Numbered from the stretch's first letter, positions 1 to 6,391 are shown. The stretch is DNA of 6,761 nt from an uncultured Collinsella sp. (GCA_900545075.1 UQXT01000103.1:1-6761), one strand, 5' to 3'. Program-made: numbers and translations. The notes: generated by a model from the sequence alone, not told the origin.

Positions 1-34
1 AGATTGCCGCTTAGGGGCGTTTGCAGCGTCGGCC

Positions 35-63
35 GGTTACGGCGTTTGTAAAACGCCGTAACC
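35..63 (-). terminator. Perfect hairpin at the end of queA, possible terminator
   Basis: Bases 35-47 are exactly complementary to 51-63, giving a 13-bp stem with a 3-base loop (48-50). Base 63 is also the last base of the queA stop codon, so on the minus strand the hairpin begins right at the end of translation. Neither strand has a T-run after the stem, so it is not a textbook intrinsic terminator. It could be a U-less terminator, a 3' mRNA stabiliser, or a bidirectional element shared with a gene left of the window. The structure is certain; the role is inferred. Confidence 0.5.
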
Positions 64-1280
64 TACAAAATGAGCATCGCGTCGCCAAAGCTGAAGAAGC
101 GGTAACGTTCTTCGATAGCAGCGGCGTAGGCATCCATGATCTGGTCGCGGGTAGCAAGTGCGCTCACGAGCATCATGAGCGTGGAGCGCGGCACATGGAA
201 GTTGGTGATCAGGGCATCGACCACGTGATAGGTCGAGCCGGGCATGAGGTAGAGCTGCGTTGTCGCGTTTTCGCGCACCACGATGTCACCGCGGCCGAGC
301 GTGTCGGCCCCGTCCTCGCGACCCTCAAAATAGCGCGCCGTCACGGCCGGATCGGACACCGGCGCGTCCGCGTCAAACGCGCTCTCGAGCGAGCGCACCG
401 CCGTGGTGCCGACGGCGATCACGCGGTGCCCCTCGGCCTTCGCCTTATGCACGGCATCGACGACCTCCTGCGACACGTGGTAGCGCTCGGTGTGCATGAC
501 GTGCTGCGTAGGGTCGTCCTCCTCCACCAAGCGGAAGGTGTCGATGCCCACCTCGAGCTCGACGGCGGCAAACTTCGCGCCCTTGGCCTCGATAGCGGCC
601 ATGAGCTCGGGAGTAAAGTGCAGACCCGCCGTGGGAGCGGCAGCCGAGTGCTCCTCCTTCATGGCGTAGACGGTCTGGTACTTCTCGGGATCACCCTCGT
701 AATCGGTAATGTAGGGCGGCAGCGGCACGTGGCCGGCAGCATGGATGGCCTCGTCGAGCGTGCGCGGGTCGCCGGCGGCATTGCAACCGGCCGGCTCAAA
801 GCGCACCAGGCGGCCACCGCGGCTATCGGTGACAAAGTCGACGACCTCGGCCGTCAGCACCACGGGAGCCCCCTCGGGCGCATGGGCGCCACCGGCGCGA
901 TACTCAATCTGAGCACCGGGCTTCAGACGCTTGCCCGGCTTGACCAGGCACTCCCAAACGTGACCCAGCGGGTCAACATCCTCGCGGCGCTTGAGCAGCA
1001 GCGTCTCGACCACACCGCCCGAGCCCGCCTTGCGACCGATCAGACGGGCCGGCATCACGCGCGTCTGGTTGATGACGAGCACGTCGCCCGGCTCGATATA
1101 GTCGATGATGTCGCGGAAGATGCGGTGCTCAACGGTGCCGCCGTGCTCCAGCGGCGTTCCCGCCCGGGAGCCCTTGCGATCCACCACCAGCAGGCGGCAG
1201 GAGTCGCGCGGCTCGGCAGGAGCCTGGGCAATCAGTTCCTCAGGAAGGTTGTAGTCAAAATCATCGGTACGCATAGACAC
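63..1280 (-). CDS. queA: S-adenosylmethionine:tRNA ribosyltransferase-isomerase (QueA)
   Basis: A cytoplasmic enzyme of queuosine synthesis. The family transfers and isomerises the ribosyl part of SAM onto preQ1 at the wobble base (position 34) of GUN-anticodon tRNAs, giving epoxyqueuosine and releasing adenine and methionine. Visible family signatures are the N-terminal YNLPEELIAQAP (residues 10-21) with RLLVVDR following, HVPLPPYI (184-191) then YQTVYA, APTAGLHFT (215-223), NFHVPRST (360-367), and the C-terminal YRFFSFGDAMLI (393-404). The protein has 405 residues, longer than the usual 340-360. Much of the excess is an acidic stretch at about 310-340, before the conserved LITNFH segment. 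The start is GTG at 1280, with AAGGAG 8 bases upstream; an in-frame ATG two codons later (1274) would be spaced too far from it. The gene follows queH with a 64-bp gap and no clear terminator, so co-transcription is likely. Confidence 0.97.
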   Translation of the reverse strand: MSMRTDDFDYNLPEELIAQAPAEPRDSCRLLVVDRKGSRAGTPLEHGGTVEHRIFRDIIDYIEPGDVLVINQTRVMPARLIGRKAGSGGVVETLLLKRREDVDPLGHVWECLVKPGKRLKPGAQIEYRAGGAHAPEGAPVVLTAEVVDFVTDSRGGRLVRFEPAGCNAAGDPRTLDEAIHAAGHVPLPPYITDYEGDPEKYQTVYAMKEEHSAAAPTAGLHFTPELMAAIEAKGAKFAAVELEVGIDTFRLVEEDDPTQHVMHTERYHVSQEVVDAVHKAKAEGHRVIAVGTTAVRSLESAFDADAPVSDPAVTARYFEGREDGADTLGRGDIVVRENATTQLYLMPGSTYHVVDALITNFHVPRSTLMMLVSALATRDQIMDAYAAAIEERYRFFSFGDAMLIL

Positions 1281-1288
1281 GTCGGATA

Positions 1289-1294
1289 CTCCTT
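1289..1294 (-). promoter_or_regulatory. Ribosome binding site of queA (selects the GTG start)
   Basis: On the minus strand these bases read AAGGAG, a near-consensus Shine-Dalgarno sequence. It lies 8 bases from GTG (1280) and 14 bases from the ATG at 1274, so GTG is the better start. Confidence 0.75.
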
Positions 1295-1344
1295 ATATAG
1301 CTAAAGTCCGCTCTACATCCTAGCAGGCTGGCAGCTCAAAAGAA

Positions 1345-1920
1345 CTACTTTTTGGACGCTTTGCGCTCGTCGCGGATGCGGGCGCGGTCCATGGCCGCCT
1401 CGACGGCCGAGAATCGGCAGCCGCAGTAATTCTGCCGATACATACCCAGCTCACGCGAACGACGCGTGGCCTCGGGATAATACGGGCGAAAATCGCGAAT
1501 CACCGGCGTAAGCCCGCGGGCGGCAGCCAGACGCTCCAACACATCATTGCAGGTCTCGAACAGCTGATACGGCGAGACGGCGAGCGTCGTGCCCACGAAC
1601 TCAAACCCGCGCTCCTCGGCCACGCGGCATGCCTCGGCCAGGCGCAAGGCATAGCACGCGCGACAGCGACGGGGTCGATCGGCGCCCAGCGGGGCCACGC
1701 CGGCCTCCCAGCGCTCGCGGTCCTCCCCCGCCTCGATAAGCTCGATGTCGCCATCGGCACACCACCGGCGCAGCTCGTCCAAACGCCGCTGCCATTCATC
1801 GTGAGGCTGAATATTAGGGTTGGTCCAGCAGATTGTGGGTTCAAACCCCTCCTCGCGCAGCAAGCGAACCGGCTCCAGCGAGCACGGCGCGCAGCAAGCA
1901 TGCAGCAGCAACGGCTTCAT
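1345..1920 (-). CDS. queH: Epoxyqueuosine reductase QueH (DUF208 family)
   Basis: This family catalyses the last step of queuosine synthesis, reduction of epoxyqueuosine to queuosine in tRNA. It is an iron-sulfur enzyme unrelated to the cobalamin-dependent QueG. From the chosen start the protein has 191 residues, normal for the family. The family hallmarks are the N-terminal LLLHACCAPCS (C9, C10, C13), CRAC (C86, C89), the TTLAVSPYQ segment (111-119), and the C-terminal MYRQNYCGC (C166, C168). The paired cysteines are the expected metal-cluster ligands. The frame stays open upstream to 2160, but that part overlaps the preceding gene and does not resemble QueH. The start is ATG 1920 (MKPLLLHACC) or ATG 1926 (MLMKPL); both have only a weak GGGG/GGGA ribosome site, lying inside a repeated motif. 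queA follows downstream, so substrate producer and consumer are adjacent. Confidence 0.95.
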   Translation of the reverse strand: MKPLLLHACCAPCSLEPVRLLREEGFEPTICWTNPNIQPHDEWQRRLDELRRWCADGDIELIEAGEDRERWEAGVAPLGADRPRRCRACYALRLAEACRVAEERGFEFVGTTLAVSPYQLFETCNDVLERLAAARGLTPVIRDFRPYYPEATRRSRELGMYRQNYCGCRFSAVEAAMDRARIRDERKASKK

Positions 1921-1924
1921 CAAC

Positions 1925-1946
1925 ATCCCCGTCCCAGAAAAATCAT
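1925..1946 (-). repeat. Single copy of the GGGACGGGGAT intergenic repeat at the queH start
   Basis: These 22 bases match 4918-4939 in the same orientation, and hence the reverse complement of the left arm near 4830, with a single mismatch. The copy lies between the metalloprotease-like gene and queH. On the minus strand it supplies the G-rich bases just before the queH start, and even the candidate ATG at 1926. No inverted partner is visible beside it. Confidence 0.6.
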
Positions 1947-1955
1947 CCCAAAAGA

Positions 1956-2525
1956 CTACCTTGCGAAAAAGCGCACGCCAAAGGACGTGTCCTCGCAGGC
2001 GACAATGCGGCGGTCGCGCAGAATGGTCCGCACGTAATACCAATCGCCCACACAGCCCGACAAGTGCAGACCAGCCGCCAGGTAGCACAGCAGCGGATAG
2101 CCCGAGAACGCAAACCCCAGGGCAAACGCCACCGTCAAGGCAACCGTCGGCGCTAGACAAATGACCATGTACCGCGCACGCGAATACACGACGCCCTCGG
2201 CGCAGGCATAGATCATCGCCGTCTCGCGATTCGCCCCAAAGGTCACCTTCGCGCCCGCAGGCGTCAGAAGCTTAAATAACACACCGTGCACCAGCTCGTG
2301 CACGGCAAATGACGCCGCCAAAACCGCAGCCAAGCCGACTATCCAGCCCACGACAGCCATCCAGCTGCCCGCTTCAGCCGCATCCAAGTCCGCAGGCCCG
2401 CCCAGCAGCATAAACACCGGCACCAGGCACACGGCAAACACCACAAGCACGGCCATCCCCCACACAAAGCAGGCGTGCAGAAATTCCTCGTCCTCAAACG
2501 CATGTATGTTGGAAATCTCATTCAT
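1956..2525 (-). CDS. Membrane zinc-metalloprotease-like protein (DUF3267 type)
   Basis: A 189-residue membrane protein of a putative zincin peptidase family. Hydrophobic segments lie at about 19-42, 56-76, 119-140 and 143-160. HELVH (76-80), at the end of the second segment, is the HExxH signature, with H76 and H80 as zinc ligands and E77 as general base. A later GCVGDWYY (157-164) resembles the C-terminal motif of DUF3267 proteins, and D161 could be the third ligand. The overall plan recalls intramembrane site-2-type proteases, but the substrate is unknown. The start is ATG 2525; no strong Shine-Dalgarno precedes it. Its stop is 35 bp from the queH start and on the same strand, so it is probably the first gene of the transcript with queH and queA, although no link to queuosine is evident. 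Assignment to DUF3267 is from motif memory. Confidence 0.85.
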   Translation of the reverse strand: MNEISNIHAFEDEEFLHACFVWGMAVLVVFAVCLVPVFMLLGGPADLDAAEAGSWMAVVGWIVGLAAVLAASFAVHELVHGVLFKLLTPAGAKVTFGANRETAMIYACAEGVVYSRARYMVICLAPTVALTVAFALGFAFSGYPLLCYLAAGLHLSGCVGDWYYVRTILRDRRIVACEDTSFGVRFFAR

Positions 2526-2567
2526 AGCATCTTAGGATAGCGCCCCTGCCACGTACCCGTCCGCATG

Positions 2568-2576
2568 TGCGATAAT
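2568..2576 (+). promoter_or_regulatory. Candidate extended -10 promoter of the MetRS-like gene
   Basis: The bases read TG-c-GATAAT, an extended -10 with five of six matches to TATAAT. A poor -35 (CTGCCA, 2546-2551) lies 19 bases upstream. Transcription would start near 2583, giving a leader of about 75 bases. No T-box or other riboswitch signature was recognised in that leader. The divergent metalloprotease gene must have its promoter in the same 132-bp gap, but no clear candidate was found for it. Confidence 0.4.
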
Positions 2577-2657
2577 GTCGAACGATATGCACGAATTGAC
2601 CACCGCGTCGTCAGGCCTTGCGCCCGGCCGCGCCCTCACCATATGCGAAGGAGTCCC

Positions 2658-4808
2658 ATGGCATCCAAATACTCCATGAACGACCGTCCCAGCTGGCCTC
2701 GCCGCGCCATCGTTACCGCCGGCGAGCCCTACGGCAACAAGGGCCTTCACTTTGGCCACGTTGGTGGCGTCTTTGTCCCGGCCGACTTCTTCGCCCGCTT
2801 CCTGCGCGACCGTCTGGGCCGCGAAAATGTCATCTTCACCTCGGGCACCGACTGCTATGGCTCGCCCATCATGGAGAGCTACCGCAAGCTCAAGGAGAAC
2901 GAAGGCTACGACAAGTCCATCGGCGAGTACGTCGAGTCCAATCACTCCCGCCAGGCCGCGACCCTCAACAACTACAACATCAGCTGCGATATCTACGGCG
3001 GCTCGGGCCTTGAGCCGGCCGCGCAGATTCACAACGAGGTTACCGCCGAGATCATCGAGCGCCTGCACGAGCAGGGCACCATCTCCAAGCGCTCCACGCT
3101 GCAGTTCTACGACGCCAAGGCTGGCACGTTCCTCAATGGCCGCCAGGTGATCGGCCGCTGCCCCATCCAGGGCTGCAAGTCCGAGAAAGCCTACGCCGAC
3201 GAGTGCGACCTGGGTCACCAGTTTGAGCCCGAGGAGCTCATCGCGCCCAAGAGCCAGCTCACCGGCGAGGTGCCCGAGCTGCGCCCGGTCGACAACCTCT
3301 ACTTTGACCTGCCGGCCTACCTCGACTTTATGAAGACCTACACCGCCAAGCTCGCCCAGAACCCGCAGGTTCGTTCCGTGGTCTCCAGGACCATGGAAGA
3401 GTGGCTGCTGCCGGCACAGCTCTACATCCAGAACAAGTTCCGCGAGGCCTTCGACGCCGTCGAGGACCAGCTGCCCGAGCACACCGTGCTGGAGCCCGAG
3501 GGCAACAAGAGCAGCTTTACCGTCACCTTCCCCAGCTGGAAGGAGCGCGACGACGCCCACGCGGTGCTCGCCAACGGCGGCGTGCGCTTCCGCAGCGGCA
3601 AGGCGCTCGTGCCCTTCCGCATCACCGGCAACATCGACTGGGGCGTTCCGGTGCCCGAGGTCGACGGCGTTTCCGACGTCACCTGCTGGTGCTGGCCCGA
3701 GAGCCTGTGGGCGCCCATCAGCTACACTCGCACCGTGCTCGCACGCGATGCCAAGGCCGCCGGCGTGACCGAGGGTGTTGCCGCCCAGGATGCCGCCCTC
3801 ATGGGCGAGCCCGCCGCCGATTCCACGCAGGTCCCCGCGCCCACCTACCAGCACAGCTCACTCGACTGGCGCGATTGGTGGTGCTCTGACGACGCTCAGA
3901 TTTACCAGTTCATCGGTCAAGACAACATCTACTTCTACTGCATCGCGCAGACCGCCATGTGGGAGGCCCTGGGCTGGAACCTCACGCAGAGCACCGTCAG
4001 TGCCTGCTACCACCTGCTCTACATGGGCAAAAAGGCCAGCTCGTCCTCGCAGACGCCTCCCCCGCCGGCAGACGACCTGCTCAACCACTACACCTGCGAG
4101 CAGATGCGCGCGCATTGGCTGTCGCTCGGCCTGTCCGAGAAGCCGGTGAGCTTTAGCCCCAAGGCATACGACACGCGCGTGACCGGCAAGGACAAGGACG
4201 GCAACGAGGTGCGCGCCTGCGACGACAAGCGCGTTATCGATCCGGCCCTTAAGGAGAGCGCCCTTTTGACCGGCGTGTTCAACCGCCTGGCCCGCAGCTG
4301 CTTCTACGGCGTCGCCGTCAAGGAGGGCGACGAGAGCCCCTATCGCAACGGCTGCATTCCGGCCGGTGCCGCCTCTGCTGCCGTGGTCGAGGCTGCCGAG
4401 CAGGCCGCCCTTGCCTTTGAGCAGGCCATGTACAAGTTCGAGACGCACCGTGCGCTCGCCGTGTGCGACGACTACCTGCGCGCCGCCAACAAGCGCTGGA
4501 GCGACGCCTCCAAGGCCGCCAACAAGCTCGAGGGCGAACCAGCCAACGCCGCCATGAAGCAGGCCCTGGTCGACGCCTTTACCGAGCTGCGCGTGGCGAC
4601 CGTGCTCATGCACGGCATCGTCCCTGCCGGCTGCGAGCTCATCTGCGAGTACTTCGACGTTGACCCGGTCGCCTTCTTTAGCTGGGATAACATCTTCGCC
4701 TCCACGGATGAGTTTGTGGAGAGCCTGGGCGAGAAGCCCGGCGAGCACCGCGTGAAGCCGCTACCCCCGCGCTTCGACTTCTTTAGCAAGCACGAGAGCC
4801 AGTACTAG
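2658..4808 (+). CDS. metG: Methionyl-tRNA synthetase family protein with altered KMSKS loop
   Basis: A class I aminoacyl-tRNA synthetase of the MetRS family, expected to activate methionine with ATP and charge tRNA-Met in the cytoplasm. It has 716 residues. The Rossmann fold starts with TAGEPYGNKGLHFGH, where HFGH (31-34) is the HIGH motif. GTDCYGSP follows at 63-70. The zinc knuckle has C168, C173, C183 and H187. DWGVPVP is at 327-333. The KMSKS position reads K459-A-S-S-S463, followed by QTPPPPA, so the second lysine is lost. In the helical anticodon domain N542, R546 and W614 sit where bacterial MetRS has its anticodon-contacting Asn, Arg and Trp. A variable insert covers about 360-398. 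No C-terminal Trbp111-like domain is present. The start is ATG 2658, preceded by GAAGGAG (2647-2653); the frame is open further upstream but without family similarity. It could be the sole MetRS or a divergent paralogue beside a standard one. Confidence 0.88.
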   Translation: MASKYSMNDRPSWPRRAIVTAGEPYGNKGLHFGHVGGVFVPADFFARFLRDRLGRENVIFTSGTDCYGSPIMESYRKLKENEGYDKSIGEYVESNHSRQAATLNNYNISCDIYGGSGLEPAAQIHNEVTAEIIERLHEQGTISKRSTLQFYDAKAGTFLNGRQVIGRCPIQGCKSEKAYADECDLGHQFEPEELIAPKSQLTGEVPELRPVDNLYFDLPAYLDFMKTYTAKLAQNPQVRSVVSRTMEEWLLPAQLYIQNKFREAFDAVEDQLPEHTVLEPEGNKSSFTVTFPSWKERDDAHAVLANGGVRFRSGKALVPFRITGNIDWGVPVPEVDGVSDVTCWCWPESLWAPISYTRTVLARDAKAAGVTEGVAAQDAALMGEPAADSTQVPAPTYQHSSLDWRDWWCSDDAQIYQFIGQDNIYFYCIAQTAMWEALGWNLTQSTVSACYHLLYMGKKASSSSQTPPPPADDLLNHYTCEQMRAHWLSLGLSEKPVSFSPKAYDTRVTGKDKDGNEVRACDDKRVIDPALKESALLTGVFNRLARSCFYGVAVKEGDESPYRNGCIPAGAASAAVVEAAEQAALAFEQAMYKFETHRALAVCDDYLRAANKRWSDASKAANKLEGEPANAAMKQALVDAFTELRVATVLMHGIVPAGCELICEYFDVDPVAFFSWDNIFASTDEFVESLGEKPGEHRVKPLPPRFDFFSKHESQY

Positions 4809-4819
4809 GCAACAGCAAC

Positions 4820-4889
4820 GCGCCCGGGAATGATTATTCTGGGACGGGGATTAAAAAATCATTCCCGGGCGCCACAGTACAATCTTTTT
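4820..4889 (+). terminator. Long hairpin plus T-run after the MetRS-like gene
   Basis: Bases 4820-4835 pair perfectly with 4857-4872, a 16-bp stem rich in GC at its base with a 21-base loop. It starts 11 bases after the stop codon. A T5 run (4885-4889) follows 12 bases later. That distance is longer than in classical intrinsic terminators, so efficiency is uncertain. The stem shares bases with the larger inverted repeat 4829-4940, so only one of the two folds can form in a single RNA. Confidence 0.5.
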
Positions 4890-4940
4890 GGGACGGGGGT
4901 CATTAAATGATTTTTTAATCCCCGTCCCAGAATAATCATT
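4829..4940. repeat. Perfect 35-bp inverted repeat with 42-bp spacer
   Basis: Bases 4829-4863 are the exact reverse complement of 4906-4940. Each arm contains GGGACGGGGAT and is flanked by its own 7-bp inverted ends (AATGATT/AATCATT), so each arm can also form a small hairpin. A further partial copy of the core (GGGACGGGGG, 4890-4899) lies in the spacer. The related single copy at 1925-1946 suggests a dispersed intergenic element inserted twice in opposite directions. It occupies nearly the whole gap between the MetRS-like gene and the methyltransferase gene. AATAAT (4931-4936), in the right arm, could be a -10 for the downstream gene, but no good -35 accompanies it. Confidence 0.9.
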
Positions 4941-4959
4941 TAGGTGGAAGGAAAGACGG

Positions 4960-6063
4960 ATGTCCAAGCCGCGTCGTCGTAAGCAGAAAAAGCAGGTTAA
5001 GCCCGAGCTCAGGCTCAGGCAGTTTGCCGCCACCGAGCTTTCCGACCAGCTTGCCGCCCTCCCCTGCGCTGCCGACCTGCCGCGCTTTATGGTCGACACG
5101 GTCGCCGGCGCCTATGCCCCCACCGATGCCGAGCTCATGATCGAAGGCTTTGGCGCCGCGGCCACACGCCCAGTCACACTGCGCGCCAACACGCTCAAGG
5201 CGACCGCCGAGGACATCGCTGCTGCACTCGACGCCGCCGGGATCGCCCACTGCCCCGTTGCATGGTATCCGGACGCCTTCATCCTGCCCGAGGCCCAGGT
5301 ATCCGATCTGTGGGACCTCGACATCTACCGCGACGGCAAGATCTACTTGCAAAGTCTGTCGTCCATGATGCCGCCGTTGGTCTTGGGCGCCCAGGCCGGC
5401 GAGGACATCCTGGACATGTGTGCGGCCCCCGGCGGCAAGACGACGCAGATCGCCGCCCTCACCCAGGGACAGGCGCACCTCACCGCCTGCGAGATGAGCA
5501 TTCCCCGTGCCGAAAAGCTCGAGGCCAACTTGGGCCGCCAGGGCGCCAAAAACGTGCCCGTCATGCGCATTGACGCACGTGAGCTTGACGAGTTCTTCCG
5601 CTTTGACCGTATCCTGCTCGACGCTCCCTGCACCGGCACGGGCACCGTCGTCAGCGGCAACGAGAAGAGCCTGCGCGGCCTCACCGAGCAGCTGCTCGTT
5701 AAGTGTGCCCGCTCGCAGCGCGCGCTTCTGGACCGCGCCATGGGGGCCCTCAAACCGGGCGGCACGCTCGTCTATTCGACATGTTCGATCTTGCCGCAGG
5801 AAAACGAGGACGCCCTGCAAGAGGCCCTCGACAAGCATATGGACTGCGAGCTCATCCCCCTCGACGGCACGCCGAGTGAAAGCGAAGCACGCCGCGCCCG
5901 CGAAGCCGGTGAGGAACCGCGCATCGAGTGCAACGCCCTTACCGAGGCCATCGCCGCCGGCTACGTCTCGGCCATTGCCAACGGCATGCCCGGCACGCTG
6001 ACCATTCCGCCCAGTCGCGACTTTGAGGGCTTCTATATCGCCCTGATCCGAAAACGCAGCTAG
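4960..6063 (+). CDS. RsmB/NOP2-family RNA (cytosine-5) methyltransferase
   Basis: A SAM-dependent methyltransferase that forms 5-methylcytosine in rRNA or tRNA; the target base cannot be read from sequence. It has 367 residues. A very basic N-terminal tail (SKPRRRKQKKQVK) comes first, then an N1-type RNA-binding region with LRANTLK (about 74-80). The SAM-binding motif I is DMCAAPGGKT (152-161), followed by CEMS for ribose binding. Motif IV is DAPCTGTG with C224, and motif VI is YSTCS with C275. In this family the motif VI cysteine attacks C6 of cytosine and the motif IV cysteine helps release the product; both are present. There is no room for the NusB domain of RsmB, and the short C-terminal part (DFEGFYIALIRK) shows no clear PUA domain. 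The start is ATG 4960, with AAGGA 7 bases upstream. A long structured repeat separates it from the preceding gene, so it is probably transcribed on its own. Confidence 0.93.
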   Translation: MSKPRRRKQKKQVKPELRLRQFAATELSDQLAALPCAADLPRFMVDTVAGAYAPTDAELMIEGFGAAATRPVTLRANTLKATAEDIAAALDAAGIAHCPVAWYPDAFILPEAQVSDLWDLDIYRDGKIYLQSLSSMMPPLVLGAQAGEDILDMCAAPGGKTTQIAALTQGQAHLTACEMSIPRAEKLEANLGRQGAKNVPVMRIDARELDEFFRFDRILLDAPCTGTGTVVSGNEKSLRGLTEQLLVKCARSQRALLDRAMGALKPGGTLVYSTCSILPQENEDALQEALDKHMDCELIPLDGTPSESEARRAREAGEEPRIECNALTEAIAAGYVSAIANGMPGTLTIPPSRDFEGFYIALIRKRS

Positions 6064-6087
6064 CGCACGGATTCAAAACTCAACAAG

Positions 6088-6258
6088 CTATCGCCGTGCG
6101 TGCCTGTCCTGCTGGTCACGGCACTGCTTAAGTGCCTCGAGCTCCTTGCGCTCGGCCTTTTTGCCCTTAATGGCCGTGACCGCAAAGTAGATGACCGCGG
6201 CGGCAACGATCGCGCCCACGCATAGGCCAATCGAGCCCAACATTGCAGAGAATTCCAT
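6088..6258 (-). CDS. Small single-pass membrane protein, 56 residues
   Basis: An unrecognised small protein, seen by translating the minus strand. It starts MEFSAMLGSIGLCVGA, has one hydrophobic segment at about residues 7-30 (rich in Ile, Val, Ala, Gly), and ends in a highly charged tail of 26 residues with KGKKAERKELEALK, probably helical. The positive-inside rule puts the tail in the cytoplasm and the N-terminus outside. Support for a real gene is an excellent Shine-Dalgarno (GAGGTGA, 6265-6271) 6 bases before the ATG, together with a coherent membrane-plus-charged-tail design. It converges on the methyltransferase gene, leaving only 24 bp between the stops. Function is unknown; membrane regulators and assembly factors often look like this, but nothing here identifies a partner. 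Confidence 0.75.
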   Translation of the reverse strand: MEFSAMLGSIGLCVGAIVAAAVIYFAVTAIKGKKAERKELEALKQCRDQQDRHARR

Positions 6259-6391
6259 ACCGCGTCACCTCTCTTTTGTATACGGGACATTCAAGATAGC
6301 ACCTCGATTCCCGCCACCACAGCTCCTTCACGTTCGCCGGCCCTTCAGTCTAACGGATGGCGCAGCGGGGAAAAATCAACTCATCAAACGA

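Noticed and set aside
1287..1299. TATATA before queA as a -10 box
   Set aside because: It abuts the ribosome site; transcription from it would start downstream of the Shine-Dalgarno and remove it.
21..1304. Long plus-strand open frame of 427 codons opposite queA
   Set aside because: Its composition (Arg, His, Gly, Val rich, no domain) is that of a shadow of a GC-rich gene; queA on the other strand shows full family motifs.
1921..2160. N-terminal extension of queH to 2160
   Set aside because: It overlaps the preceding gene in another frame and has no QueH similarity; the family begins at MKPLLLHACC.
2583..2657. T-box or SAM riboswitch in the leader of the MetRS-like gene
   Set aside because: The leader is only about 75 bases and contains no T-box consensus or recognisable terminator/antiterminator pair.
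2532..4748. Two long minus-strand open frames (440 and 296 codons) opposite the MetRS-like gene
   Set aside because: They are shadows caused by GC-rich third positions; low-complexity Gly/Ala/Val/Leu content and no motif, while the plus strand encodes a clear synthetase.
4936..5838. Minus-strand open frame of 300 codons opposite the methyltransferase
   Set aside because: Antisense shadow; the plus strand carries all methyltransferase motifs.
6064..6100. Inverted 7-mers CGCACGG/CCGTGCG between the convergent genes as a terminator
   Set aside because: The loop is 23 bases, there is no T-run, and one arm lies inside the small protein gene; too weak to call.
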